Shown piece by piece: positions 26,610-38,661 of a stretch of 64,000 bases of DNA (positions within the stretch are counted from its first letter, which is position 1; every line of letters begins with the position of its first letter). This DNA is from Atherinomorus stipes (Eukaryota > Chordata > Actinopteri > Atheriniformes > Atherinidae), in the NCBI GenBank assembly GCA_023101725.1, contig JALJCO010012663.1, positions 186,001 to 250,000 on the forward strand. Reading direction: 5' to 3'. The notes under the pieces are model-generated. The model was not told the DNA's origin. It saw only the letters and a program-made list of their open reading frames with translations, and made no database searches. The position numbers were made by a program, and so were the translations under genes.

Positions 26610-29420
26610 GACATTGACTTTCACAGCTATGCTGATGATACCCAGCTTTACATCGTCGTGTCTCCTGATGACCTGGACCCAGTTAACACCCTCTTAAACT
26701 GTATTTTAGATATAAAGTCATGGATGGCAGAGAACTTCTTAAGCCAGGATCAAACTACACGACTTTTTCCGTCGTTCACGATGGTCATATGTCACATTAA
26801 CAGAAATTGTGTCATAAAATCGTACGGTGTCGTGTTACTTGCGAGTGGTCACACTACAAGGATTGCACCAGACAGACAACCGCCTGATCATCGCGGGGTG
26901 TCGCAAAAGACAACACGAAACGGGAGGCGGGACAAGCAGCTGTCAATCAGTCACTTGGTTTGGAGTCTCTGAATTGACTGTTTGGATCACTCATGAAGTG
27001 GAAAGTGGACGGAGACATCAGTCCCCTCCATTATTGTGACCAACATGAACTATTTGTGTGTATTCTGCCTGTTCCAGTTGTTCTGTCGAGCGGGTTTTCA
27101 TTTGTAACTAAACAGGATTAAATCCACGATGCGCACAGAAAGACTCGCTGCTCATCTTTGAAAAAGAGCTTTGAAAGAGAGAAACTGGGCTCTGATCGGC
27201 GCCGTTGCTTCCACCAGGTGCATCACGCACCGCGCGCACGACGCCCGGTGCCAAGCGAAGCCAAAACCATCAGGCTGACCACAGTCTGCTGCCACGAGAG
27301 CAAAGTCCAGCCGACCCAGTGACGCTACTTTTAAAAAACTGCCATAAAGTGAAATAAAGTGTGTTGTTCTATACGAACGCATACGGGTGCGTCCTCACGT
27401 CATTCACTGAACTCCATCAGTTCAGAGCGCATGCTGGAAACCATGGCAACCACATGAAACCACACACGCATGATAAACTGAGAGCTGCGCAGCAGCAGCA
27501 TCGCTGTGTCGATATTCTGCACCCAGTAGGTGTTCAGACGGTTAATTAGCTTTGATGATCACGCGTAATGTGGATGGTTACGGCTGAGTGCACGAGCGCG
27601 CATGGGTGTCATATTTGCTCATCTCATTGAGCGCGATGTCTGTTATGTTGCGGTGTTTTTATTTAAACAAAGTGATTTTTCTGTGACTTTGTCACTGATT
27701 TATCAGAGAGCATCACATTCGTGCACGTTTGGACCTGCTGTGAACTCCTGTTGACTCTTACTATTACTGATAGAACACACACATTGTGTGGTTATGTTTC
27801 GAGTTAATAAAGTAATGTTTTATTCAAGAGAGATACACCCTTTTGAATGTTCGTGGAGGTTTAACACTGTTGAAAATAACTTTGGCACACTCAGTCTTGC
27901 TTTTCTTTTCTTTTTTTTCTGGAGTAAACTGATGCCACAGCTCCATAAATCTCTCCCCCGCTCCACCGGAGCGGGGACTGCGTCTCTCCTCCTTTCCTCC
28001 ACTGTTATTTGTGTACCTGAGCGTCTCTCTGGTAGAGGCGAGAGGCGAAAGGCGCACTGTCCTCCTATTGGTCAATATGAAGGGACATGTCGTGGGACGT
28101 GTCACACTACACGGACAAAACCAAAAAATTCTGACACGCCAGTCTTTCTGCGTCGTGGTCGTGGAGCGTCGCAGACGCCAAATCGCCAATCGCTGATTGT
28201 GTCACATTACACGGAGCGAAGACACGACGTCCTGCGACCCGACGACGCAGAATCGTGCACGACAGTGAGCGACTGTCTGCGACGCCTCCGTCGGGCCAAA
28301 ATCGGGCTAAATTCATGTAGTTTAGACCAGGCTTTACAGCTCAACCAGGACAAGACTGAAGTTTTAATCATTGGTCCTGAAGACAAGAGAGAGATCATTT
28401 TACCAAAATTACAGAATTTTAATCCTTCTCAGTGTGTGAGAAACTTGTGTGTTCTTTTTCGACTCCGAGCTGAATTTTATTCCACATATCAAAAATGTCA
28501 CAAAGACAGGATTTTATCATCTTAAAAATATCGCCAGAGTCCGCCCATTTCTCTTTTTGATGCATGGTGCTGATGCTTTTATTTCCATTAAAATAGATTA
28601 CTGTAATGCCCTGCTCTCTGGTCTTCCTGAAAAGTCTGTTTCTAGCTTACAGTTACTGCAGAACTCAGCGGCACGAGTTCTGACGACTACCGCTGAGTTC
28701 TGGAACACATAACACCAGTTTTAAAATCACTGCATTGGCTCCCCGTGCATTTCAGGATTGATTTTAAGGTTCTTTAAATGGATTATAAATGTCTTAATGG
28801 TCTTGGGCCTTCTTATTTAACAGAGCTGCTTTTAAACTATGAACCCCCGAGGACCCTTAGGTCTTCTGGTACCGGCCTTTTAGTTGTTCCCAAAGTGAGA
28901 ACTAAAACTCACGGCGAGGCCTCATTCCACCATTATGGGCCTCGTCTGTGGAACAGCCTGCCAGAGAACCTCAGGGCTGCAGAGACTGCTGATGTTTTTA
29001 AAAGGAGGCTCAAGACCTACCTTTTTAACTTAGCTTTTAATTGTATTTTTTTCTCATTTTTATATGATCTGGGGGGTTCCTTGCGGCTGGGCCCTATGTG
29101 GCTAGGGTGGGCTGGCTCCTGGTGTGAATGGATCCCCAAGATATCGTTTCCTCACAGCAGTGTCATGCCAGATGGTTTTTACTGTTAGTGTTTTTGTACC
29201 TGTTCACTTAAGAGACAGAAGTTGGGGGGTTGTATACAGGTGTCAAATTGGGAGGGGGGTTGGGTGTGTGCATGTGTGTGTTTTGTGTTATATACTTGGA
29301 TGTGTGAAGGCTTGTTTTTATTTGAATTTGCATAATTGTTTTTATTATGTCAAGCACTTTGTGTTGCCTTTTAATGGTATGAAAAGTGCTTTATAAATAA
29401 AGCTTGATTTAACTTGATTT
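26610..29420 (+). pseudogene. 5'-truncated L2-like LINE (reverse transcriptase), interrupted
   Basis: Non-LTR retrotransposon of the L2/CR1 group. The first part (26610-26741) encodes the catalytic RT box 'SYADDTQLYI' and runs to 'MAENFL'. After the 1.59-kb insertion the frame resumes as 'LQLNQDKTEVLIIGPED'. A frameshift near 28459, a gap after 'LQNSAARVLT' (near 28680) and a stop near 28776 follow. The C-terminal region is well kept, including 'HWLPVHFRIDFK', 'CLNGLGPSYL' and 'PRLWNSLPENLR'. The 3' UTR ends with 'aaaagtgctttataaataaa' and 'cttgattt' repeats. It is 5'-truncated inside the RT domain, as is usual for LINE insertions, and is not mobile. Confidence 0.9.
26742..28333. mobile_element. 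1.59-kb Harbinger-like element inserted in the L2 LINE
   Basis: Ends are imperfect inverted repeats: left 'AGCCAGGATCAAACTACACG', right (minus strand) 'AGCCTGGTCTAAACTACATG'. The 3-bp target TTA is duplicated (26739-26741 and 28334-28336). Removing the element plus one TTA rejoins the LINE reading frame exactly, which fixes both boundaries. A TWA target points to PIF/Harbinger. The interior is non-coding and relatively GC-rich and CpG-rich near the ends. The 245-codon frame across its right boundary is a chance fusion of this element with LINE sequence. Confidence 0.8.
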
Positions 29421-29854
29421 GAGAAATTAAGAAAGAATAAACAAGCATGTCCAGTTTTTTTTAATACTTAGGGGTGATGAAGTGTAAAAACCTAAAAGAA
29501 CGTTTCCACCCACGTCTCTCTCCGTTGCCTTGAACAGGCTGTGTGCTGCATAATGCACTGCGATTCGGTGGCCGAATTTCCCGCGCTGCCCTACGGATGT
29601 GATGTCAAATGACGCTGCATCCGCGTCCCCGACATTCAAACACTGTAAGCGATAGTAATGGATTCTTCTGCCGTCAGCAAACGATCCAGATCAACTGAAA
29701 GACACTAAAAAGTATAACTATGAAGAAAAAGCGTAGTAAACAACATTATAGCCTCAGTTTGTTCACGCTCCCGTGACGGCTTGCCTCGTGGCTGCAGTTG
29801 CCTGAAGCGCCAGTCGCAAGTTTCATTTCTTAATCTTGCCTCTAGTCCCTTTAA

Positions 29855-30225
29855 TGTGAGAATTGTTTGCCAATTAGCTTGTTTTACACTTTACCAGATT
29901 TTAAGAGCCAATGCTTTGTTGAAATAATTACTGGCTTTGTCCCTTTTCAGGAGGCTGCTGACTACCTAGGCTACAGACTGGCCTATGTAGTTCATGCATG
30001 CTGTAGCAGCCTACCATTCATGAAATGAGATAGCCTAGCCTACAAGAAATCCCATACTGCTCCAGTCCCATGTTGCCTAGCAACTGCAGATTTGACAGCT
30101 ATCTAATGAAGGCATTCTTCCAGCTAAATCCTTCAGATATGTCATAAAAACTAAATGGAGCTGGGCATTTTATTCCTTTTCATTAATTTGTCTTTACCTG
30201 AACGTTAACACTGCATTAACCGGCC
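29855..30225. other. Short unassigned interval
   Basis: Unremarkable DNA between repeat R and the next MITE. Confidence 0.4.
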
Positions 30226-30931
30226 GTTAAAGGGACTAACAGTGATTTTTCACCATTAGGTGTGTACAGACCAAAAAAAAAAAAAAAGTGTTATGATTGA
30301 CATTTTTTTGGCAGTTTCATACTCCATGAAAACAGAACATTTTTTTCTTTGGTTCTCTAGGCAACTCACGGACCTGATTATTGTGCGACTTGTCAGACAT
30401 TTGAGCTGTTTGAATGATGGAAGTTGAGACAAACAACCACACAGACACGACACATCTAAAAACACAGACACAGCGTAATGTACACTGACTCCAGGCCACA
30501 GACAAAGGTTTAAGATAAATTTGAAATTACCAGGTCAACTGTTCAATATGCATACACATCCCCCCTGACCAATCAAAAAGCTGCTTGTGGAGCATGTAAC
30601 AAATGAGCAGAAATAACTATTTCTATAGCGGCATTGAAAATAAAAACAAAGTTCTTACTTCAGAATACGTTGTGGAATACTTCAGTAGCTGATAGCTGCC
30701 GACGAGCCAGTATTCCTGGCTGTATTTGACTAAACTACTGGAATGGCTACTATCAGTGCAAGGAGGAGATTAACATGCACAAACATGCACATGAGGGAAG
30801 ACCTTGTAAGGCTCAATATCAATATGGTGTGTGTTGTATGTTCCAGATGGAATTACACAACAAGAGCTTCACATTGCAAATTTTTAATTCCTTTAATCTG
30901 GAATGATGAATTTCATTTATTGTTCCTTTAA
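30226..30931. mobile_element. TTAA-flanked MITE, about 706 bp
   Basis: Begins 'TTAAAGGGACTAACAGTGA' and ends 'TTCATTTATTGTTCCTTTAA'. The ends are inverted but imperfect, with TTAA at each. Non-coding, related in end sequence to the other TTAA elements in the window. Confidence 0.5.
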
Positions 30932-31477
30932 CACAACTTGAGTTGGTTCTCTTACTTCTTCACTGAATAATGTCAAACAAATTCATAGTCTGAGACAAAC
31001 TCATTGCATATTTTCAAACTTTCCTCGGAGGCTAGCTGTTATTTCTAGCCAGTAAACACTTAATTTAACTCTTATAAATCCACAAATAAATCATATATGT
31101 CACTTGGAGCTCTGCTGCTTATTCTCAGCCATCTTGGAAATGAATTCTGAGAGAAACTAGACCATGGAGGATACATCCCCAGTAGCCTTCGCTACAGACC
31201 AAACGGAGTGCTGGTTTGTAGGATGGATTTGGAGGTTCCTTCGGAGACTTTCAGAATGGGTCAAGGTGCTCTGCTGTGACAAATCTGCACTTCGCAGTGT
31301 GAAAACCTGAAACTGGGACACAGCTGTGGTGCTGGAAATGTTACTCATGATGGTTACAACTGGTGAGAAGAAAAAAAAATTGAAAATCTGATTCTAATTA
31401 CATTTTTAAAGGAAATGACAGATTTTGTCTGACTGTAGTAAGCAGATCAACCAGGCCCTCCACCTCAATTAAACAAA
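30932..31477. other. No recognisable gene
   Basis: Short frames only. A candidate frame at 31157-31348 on the minus strand has no domain or splice context. Confidence 0.4.
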
Positions 31478-31915
31478 AAAGAAAAATCAAACTTTATAAA
31501 GCGCTTTTCCTGCCAAGGGCAACACAGAGTGCTTAACATAATAATAAAAACTGCATATTTAAGATAAAAGCAAGCCTTCACACACACTCAAGTACACTGT
31601 ATAACATGTCACACACTTTCCGACACACCCCCACACAAGCTATCTATACATACATGAACATACATTATCTATACATGAACTCCAACCCCTTTCTGTCTCT
31701 TAATTAAAAACACTAATATTAATAAACACCTGGTTTGACATTGCTGTGAGGAAACAGTATCTTGGGGACACGTTCCCATCAGGACCCAGCCCACCCATGG
31801 CCACAGAGGGCCCACCCAGATCAGTGCAGACCATGGTCCACACCACAGCCATAGGGCTGCAGTGCAGCACCCCAGCCAGGACGACAAGGGCAGCCACCAC
31901 ATCTACCCTCCAAAC
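31478..31915 (-). mobile_element. L2 LINE 3' UTR on the minus strand
   Basis: The minus strand ends 'gcgctttataaagtttgatt'. Upstream it carries 'ctgtttcctcacagcaatg' and 'gtccccaagat', matching the 3' UTR of the plus-strand L2 at about 29135-29165 ('cgtttcctcacagcagtg', 'atccccaagat'). Same family, opposite orientation, 3' end only. Confidence 0.75.
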
Positions 31916-32470
31916 TGAGTAGGCAAAGCACAAAATAGAAAAGAAAAGTAATCCTCAAAACTCTACAAACAGGCCAACAGTTTATTGGAATCAAATGAAT
32001 GATTGTCTATGGAGCTTTATCAGTGCATGTTTTGCGTGTTGTTGCTGTTGTCCCTGTTGTAAATGTTCAAAGGAAAATGCAAAGGTAACATAACAGATTG
32101 TTTTCCCGTCCCTCATGATTATGTATTCTGTTGCAAAGCCGCTTTGGTTTACACTTTCTCGAAGCTTGTCAGAGTTGGAATTGAATTTGCACAGTTGATG
32201 CCAACTTGATTTGATTTGTGTAATAATGAAATCTTTCGTCCGGCATCAGGAAGGTCAGATTTGTTGACAAGCTCCAAAGCAACGAGCTGCAACTTACTGG
32301 TATCACAGTGTGCCTGTGAGTGGGAATTGGTTTTGCTCACACTTGTTAATATTATATAACCTTGAGGTGCCTACATTTCCTTGACACACTAATACTGAAT
32401 CTGGTTTTCAATGAATGTTGCCTACAGCAAGGAAATGTGGTACTGATGTTGTGCAATTTCTGACTCTTTG
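31916..32470. other. No recognisable gene
   Basis: No repeat termini or exon-like frames recognised. Confidence 0.4.
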
Positions 32471-32473
32471 ATA

Positions 32474-32735
32474 TCTCTGAGGGCTGCACAGTAGTGTGGT
32501 GGTTAGCACCACTGCCTCACAGCAAGAAGGTCACTGGTTTGAACCTTGGCTTGGAGAGGTGAATCAGGTTTTTCCATGTGGAGTTGCATGAGTGGTTGTT
32601 TGTCTCTGTGTTGCCCCTGCAATAGATTGGCGACCTTTCCAGGGTGTACTCTGCCTCTTGCCTGTAACTGCTAGGATAGCCTCCCAGCCGTTATTGGCTG
32701 CTTGCCTTAGGCTGTGGTGAAGCATCATTATATGA
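32474..32735 (+). mobile_element. tRNA-like SINE of teleost type
   Basis: Starts 'gggctgcacagtagtgtggt' and contains a pol III A-box-like 'gtggtggttagcacc' and a B-box-like 'ggtttgaacc' at tRNA-like spacing. It continues with 'gattggcgacctttccaggg' and 'gtgtactctgcctcttgcc', the body of a repeat I recognise as abundant in percomorph fish. Diverged and immobile. Confidence 0.75.
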
Positions 32736-33299
32736 ATAAAATACTTAATTCCCAAACTGAGTCCAGGCAGAAAAAGAATATAAGACTTTTGCCTTGGGGC
32801 AGATTTGAACCGAACTTATTTGTCAAAGTATTGTGCTGATTCTATTTCTTTCCCAGCTGGCACCTTTAACTTAAATGAAGTTCACTCTGAGAAATAAAGT
32901 GTCACATGATCATTAAGAGAGGGAATATGCTCTCTTAGTTGCTCTCTGTTAGCGCACTGTAAATACTTTTTAATATTGATCATTGATCCATCTTCTATTT
33001 GCTGCCTCTCAAACATGCAGGTGGGTGTTTGAGAATGAAAAGGAAACACAGATGCATTTTGACATTTCAGTGAATAAAGGACTTTGTTCTTTGAAGGATT
33101 ATTGAAATTGTAACAGCCAATTGGCAGGATTTGATGACATGGCATAGACATGTAGGCTGTGAAGGCTCCTTCCTTAACTTTGAAAAGTAACTAGCTAATA
33201 AGCTTCTTAAATTGCTGTTTCCTTCTCATCCTTGTTCTGTTTAGACATCCTGCACACAGTTTTTTTTTCTTTTTCTTTTTCTAAAAGGTCTCAGTGATT
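32736..33299. other. No recognisable gene
   Basis: A+T-rich, T-rich tract at 33260-33285. Nothing else seen. Confidence 0.4.
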
Positions 33300-33659
33300 T
33301 TGGCGTCAGATCTGTTACAGACTGTGAACTCATCTTTAGCCCCAGGTTTTTTTTTCAGAGCCACTGAAAACAGCTGTAGTTAAATCTTTGCTAAAACGGG
33401 ACTAGAAAGGACACAAATGAACAACTACTGTCTGATCACCAATCTTCAAGTTTTAAGTAAGATAATCGTAAAAGCTGTTTTTAATCAGCTAACTGACTTT
33501 TAACAGAAAACAACTGGTATGATGTCTTTCAGTCAGATTTGAGACAGCACTGGGACTGCTCTGACCAGTGATTAATGACCTATGTCTGAATACAGATGGT
33601 GGAAAAATGTCAGTGTTGGTTTTAAAAACAGATTTAAAGAGGATAAAGAAAGTTGGGTC

Positions 33660-33882
33660 CGGGGGGGGGATAAGGAACGAGGGGGGGGAGCTGATCAAAA
33701 AAAAGAAAAAGGTGAAAGAGGAGGAGGAGGGAAGGTACCATCCTTCCCAACAACACGAAGAGAAGGAACAGAAAGAGTGAGAGGGGGGGGGGGGGGAGGA
33801 GTCGGGGGAGGGAGGGGGGAAAAAGAGATCCTGCCAGCCACCAACACCAACAATAAAAAGAAAGAAAGAATAAGATTTTTAG

Positions 33883-33916
<34 letters not shown>
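33660..33916. repeat. G-rich and poly-A simple sequence
   Basis: Alternating poly-G and A/G-rich tracts (for example 33782-33797) followed by a run of 29 A's at about 33888-33916. Frames through this block (Gly/Glu/Lys-rich) are compositional artefacts. Confidence 0.85.
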
Positions 33917-33919
<3 letters not shown>

Positions 33920-34796
33920 ATAAAAAATACTGGAAATCCATGAGGGAAGGATGAAAGTATTTTTCTTTTTAATCAGTTGTTTTTGGCAGCTATCTGAGTT
34001 TTAGTCTTAGTCTTCGTCTTTCTGACAAAAATCCTTAATAGTTTTAGTCACATTTTAGTCATTTCTATATCTGATTGTTTTAGCCTAGTTTTAGTTGACA
34101 AAAAATCAAAAATGTTATAAAGTTTTACTCTAGTTTTAGTCAGTTAGGCTATATTTTTAAAAAAGAAAATAATAACTGTCCACTATGGAGGTTATGCAGC
34201 GTCACATTTGAGCATATAGGTTTGTGCAAATATATGAAAACAGAAGGAAAGGCTATGTTCCATTGCAAGCGAAGACAGGAGTTAGTGGTGAGGAGATTGT
34301 ATTGCGTTGTCTTGTATTATGACCATGTGACACCTGAAAGTTTAATTTTGTTGTTTTATTGTATTGTGTATCTTTTCTTTACCTGCCAAGGGATTGCTGA
34401 TGCTAATTAGCTTGCTAATGATAATCCAACATGTTTACCTCTGTTTGAGGCCGGCGCCAGGCAAGGGCAAGAGGGGGCACTGCCCCCCCAAACAAACACT
34501 GTGCCCCCTTAAATCAAATCTAACGAAAAGGCAAGCGATTCCTAAGCTCTTTTCCGTGCACCACTCCGCATCACTCTGTGCGTCCTGCTGCGCGTGCCGG
34601 GTGTCGGCTGCAGGAGGATCAACTGTCTGCAGAGCTCTGCTCAGCCGCTAGTTCCAAGAGAACCTAACTGGAGTTACGATGACTGACAAGGGTGCCGCCA
34701 TACATCCAATCCATACAGGAAGTCTCATGGGGAAGTTAGTTAAATACCGCCAAGAGTAACTATCTGAGGCTTGCAAACAGATGTGTATAGTGTAGT

Positions 34797-34840
34797 CGGG
34801 TGGTTAGGGTTAGGAGAAGGGTCAGGGTTAGGGTTAGATT
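34797..34840 (+). repeat. Short TTAGGG-like stretch
   Basis: 'gttagggttagg' then 'agggttagggttag', about three to five telomere-type hexamers in an interrupted array. Too short to call a telomeric fusion; such strings are common in interspersed repeats. Confidence 0.6.
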
Positions 34841-35907
34841 TTAGTAAGTTACATGAAAAAGAAAGTTCTGATAGGGACTTCCGGCTTGGATTGGATATAT
34901 GGCGACGTACCGTGACTGCAGTTGGGTCCCTCTCGCTAGTTGTGCATGCTGGTTCAGCTCTGAGGACCATCAGCTGCATCCTCATACCAAACGTGGAAAC
35001 ACCGCAGAGCTGCGCTGCACTTTCCGTCTGTCAGAAGCGTTTCAGAGCAAACTGTTTCTGCCACGGCTGGATCTTCCAGTTTACTTAATCATGCAAGCGT
35101 TTAAGATGAAAAAAAATCAAGCAAAGGGCTATTTAGCCAGTCCAACTATGTGGTTGCTCTTTGTTTCATCACTTCTCCTTGTTTTTTGTGCATCTACCAT
35201 GAATAGGTGAATTAAAATATATAAACGTCACATCGTCCATGTTGTCAAGTGAGACTGACGATCACCTGATGGCTTGGTGTCTACAGGCAGTGTTTATAAT
35301 ATGCAGTGTTCAAGTGCCCAAACCACATTTTGTGATGGGCGCTCCATGCACAAGATGAAAAAGAAAATATATTCCTTCATAATGTAGGCCGGTATGTGCA
35401 ATCGCGGACCAACGCACGAGAGCAAAAGAAAAGGTTTAATTTCAGCTCATTTTCACATCAAGTTTTGGGGAGGTCGCTCCGTTTTCTGTGGAGGCCGAAC
35501 ATCACACGGTGCTGTGAAAGTTGCTGTCACCAACAGTGTGGGGGAAAGAGAGGCGGGGAAAGAGAACGCGCATGTGAATAAACGTCCTGACCCGTGCTGT
35601 AAGTTTTACTCTTTATTCACTCCTGCTGCTTTCAGCAGCTCAAAGAGCTTCATGTGACTTTCTGCATCTGTTTTAACCAAACTCAGACTGTAGACGACAG
35701 CTTGATGTAGCTTAGAATAAAAAAATACGTTGTTGATGGTTGTTAGAACTTTGATAAAGAATGTTTGATTTTCCTTTATTTTTATTAGGCCTATTTAGCC
35801 TATTATTTTTGATATTTCCCATTTCCCTCTGAGGGACTGCAACTTTATTGCGGTCAGGGGTTTAATGGTCAAGTGGTCAGCTTATTTGGTTGCGTTTGTT
35901 TGAGAAA

Positions 35908-36120
35908 TCATACAGCCATGGAAAAAATGAAGAGACCACCATTGTCATCAAAAATAATGGTTATGCAATCAAGTACCAACTGTGGTGTGAATCATGTGAC
36001 TAAAAGAGACAGAAAAAAAATATAATACCTCAAAACTGTTTTTGGCAGTACAATGCGATAGCTATTGATGCAAGAACTTAATAACCAAAATCACTTATCA
36101 AGAAAAGCATGGGAAAGTGT
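35908..36120 (+). mobile_element. Tc1-like terminus fragment
   Basis: 'tacagccatggaaaaaatga' followed by 'agagaccacc' resembles the inverted terminus of a common fish Tc1-like family. No opposite end and no transposase frame. Lies within the 33626-36423 insertion. Confidence 0.4.
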
Positions 36121-36861
36121 TAGTGGAGATGCGGGTTGGTAAACCTGAAGAACTCTGATGCATGCAGCTGATGCAACTACCTTTTAAACTTTTGACAGAC
36201 AGATTAATGCAGAATAGGTACAGTAGACATTTCCTGCATTATGAACGTCTGACAGAACCAAAAATTAACATTTTCGTCCAGTCTCGTTTCGTCAACGAAA
36301 ATTTACACACGTCTCGTCATGTTTTATACAGCATAGAGAATATTTAGCTCATCATTGTCTCGTTATCGTCATGAAAAAAAGGGCTTCAACGAAATGATTT
36401 TGTCATTGTTAACGAAAACAACATTGGTTTTAATGGATCTCAGTGCTGGATTTGAAACAGTTGACCACGTTGTACTACTCCCAACAACTGGAGAACTGGG
36501 TGGGTCTCTATCTATGGAGTTTATTTTGTTTTTTAATAGAAATCAAGAAAAAAAATAATCTGAAAGAAGAAAACAGTTTTGAATCCAAAATAAGAAATAT
36601 TGAGAGAACAAATTTGCACACTGATAGCAAAAACTGATGTGATTTGAGACTAAAGAAAATGTTTTGAAGGAAAATAGTTTGTAATAGAATAAATAAAAAT
36701 AAATTGACATTTGGAAAATTATTTTCAAGGGAAAAAAGCTCTCTCAAAAATATATTTTTACTTTCAAATATTGTTTTTTTGCATTCAGAGTGAAAACATT
36801 TTCTCTAAAAAAAAAAAATTTCTCTCTCAAAACTTTTTCCTTCTCGCTTTCAAAACCTAAA

Positions 36862-37270
36862 GCCCCGTTTCTACCCGCGGGTCTGGGTCGGGTCAGGTCG
36901 GGCCAGGCCAGATCGGGTGGGTTTTGGTACGGGTGTGTTGATTTCACGCTGCGTCCCCACAGCAACCTGTACCCTTACTCTGGAGGCGCTGGACAGCGCT
37001 GCTACCTGATCGCGTGACATCATCGCTGTGCAACGCCGTTTAACCAAAACACCGCGCCACACATGACAGAAACAAAAAAGGGGTCACCCCAGCTTTGTTT
37101 TTACGCTTGGTCACGCGGGAAGTGGGATTTTTCAACAAATCAATGTATTGCTTTGCGTTAGCTCCACCTCTTTGGTCCGGATCGGTTAGATCAGTACCCC
37201 TACCGAAGGGTGCCAAAAAAGTAGGCCGGGTCGGGTCGGATATACGGGTACCCGTCCCAGTTTTTATCTG
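36862..37270. mobile_element. GC-rich MITE-like block inside the foldback element
   Basis: Starts 'agccccgtttctacccgcgg' with repeated 'gggtcggg' strings. It ends with 'ggtcgggtcggatatacggg' and 'tacccgtcccag', giving loosely inverted ends. Composition differs sharply from the A/T-rich arms. The boundaries are approximate. Confidence 0.4.
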
Positions 37271-37272
37271 TG

Positions 37273-38661
37273 GAGACATTCATAAGATGCAGGAAATTCC
37301 TGCTTATTGTGCATTAATCTGCCATTTTGCCACTTTGTTCCCGTTCTGCTTCACATTACCAGCACTGTCTCTGTCTGCTGGAAATGATCCCGGTCTGATG
37401 TTTAAAACACGTCATGTCCAACGAAAAACAAACTTATTTTCACTGCGACCCGCCCGAACTGCATAAATATCCGCCCTCACCTGAACCGTGATATTAATCT
37501 TTGACATTGTATCTGCTAAACAGCGTTTTTGCGGGTTATCCATCAGGTATCCGAATTGTTGCAGGACTTTGGTGCACATATGCACAACACGCAGTTGAGG
37601 CAGCGTCAACCAAGGTGCTTGACTGCTTTGGTCAGAAACGATTAAATTATTATGGACACACTTCTAATAACCTTTCTGCAATATATTTTTTTCAATATAA
37701 AATTGATCTGTGGCAATGTGCGTGGTTTAGTTCAGCTACAGAAGTGGAGAGGCGCGCAGAGACGGCGCACATCAGCGCGTAATGGATAGGCTGTTGCAAG
37801 TGTGTCCATAATCATTTAATCGTTTCTGACCAAAGCAGTGAAGCAGCTTGGTTGATGCTGCCTCACCTGCGTGTGTGACGTGTGGTTCTTTCCTGATACC
37901 GGCGACTGCCAGAGGAGGAGGAAGAAAGAGGCATCGCCAGCAGGGAGCCTGTGGTTAAAACAAAACTTGATTCAGAAATAAAATGAATAAAGCTAAGTTC
38001 AAATGAATAGGCCTACGTGATTAAATAAATAGCTAACCTAAGTAAAATGCCCAAATATAAAGTAGTGAAATAAAAGGAACTAAAAGAAAGACTAAAATGG
38101 ACTAAAAGGATTGCGGTGGTCGGCGTCTCGCTCTCTCTCCCGGCTCCTGCTATCTGGGCTCAGTACAGAGTCGACAGCAGCCGCACCCATCAGGCCATAG
38201 GCTCCCCCGGGACTTCAACAGCCGCTCCCGCGGACCCACGGAGAGGTGTACGGTCAGAGTGGCTGCCCGGTCCCGGAGGAGCGGCTCCAGCTCCCAAGCC
38301 GCACTTCTCAGTCGCCGCTGCCATCTCTCTGCGCCGCCTACGCCTCCTCCGCTCTCAGTCTGTCCGCACACCGCCTTCCAGTTAGTCAGGAGAGGAGTCC
38401 TTCTCCTCAGGTGGCAGTCAGTTAATTAATATCACGGTTCTTACATTTAGGAATTGACGTGTTGCTCAGGTCTGACAGGGAGAGCCGCGGTTAGTGGGTC
38501 TCGGTTCCAGCGGATGCGAGTCGGTAAAACCTGTGCAGAACTGCCGCACGCCAAGTGGTGGTCCATGCGTCCAAACAAAAAGATGATGCACTACTTTTTT
38601 TAGCTTTTGACAGACAGATTAATGCACAATAAGCAGGAATTTCCTGCATCTTATGAATGTC
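37273..38661. repeat. Inner inverted pair, concentric with the outer arms
   Basis: 37273-37326 ('cataagatgcaggaaattcc'...) is the reverse complement of 38608-38661. The midpoint (about 37967) is close to that of the outer 345-bp arms (about 37984), so the element looks like one large eroded palindrome. Confidence 0.7.
37597..37867. repeat. 70-bp inverted repeat, 130-bp spacer
   Basis: 37597-37666 ('gtcagaaacgattaaattat'...) and 37797-37867 ('ttaatcgtttctgaccaaag'...) are near-perfect reverse complements, able to form a hairpin. Probably a separate small foldback element nested in the 36.5-39.5-kb element. Confidence 0.8.

Larger units (their letters stand above)
26586..29854. mobile_element. 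Repeat R copy a, split by an L2 LINE
   Basis: R has TTAA-flanked inverted ends ('TTAAAGGGACTAGAGGCAGG' and its complement). Here the left end occupies 26586-26609 and the rest resumes at about 29424 ('aaattaagaaagaataaac') and ends at 29854. Two other copies lie at 51248-51697 (inverted, about 450 bp) and 56852-57271 (truncated). The intervening 2.8 kb is an L2 LINE that itself holds another element, so R is the oldest layer of this nest. Confidence 0.8.
33626..36423. mobile_element. 2.8-kb insertion inside the older LINE
   Basis: A 10-bp direct repeat 'ttggttttaa' flanks it (33616-33625 and 36424-36433), and the LINE sense continues across it. The 5' part is very G-rich then A-rich, with 29 A's near 33888. 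From about 33990 it contains many 'ttttagtc' strings, and at its right end 'tcaacgaaatgattttgtca' and 'ttaacgaaaacaac', motifs I recognise from a common fish repeat. The segment 36185-36325 recurs at 38605-38728. Superfamily undetermined; it may be composite. Confidence 0.6.

Noticed and set aside
27788..28525. 245-codon plus-strand frame, the longest in the window
   Set aside because: It crosses the boundary between the Harbinger-like element and the L2 LINE; only its last third has LINE sense (from 'LQLNQDKTEV'). A chance fusion.
34797..34840. Interstitial telomere or fusion point
   Set aside because: Only a few interrupted TTAGGG-like hexamers; too short to support this.
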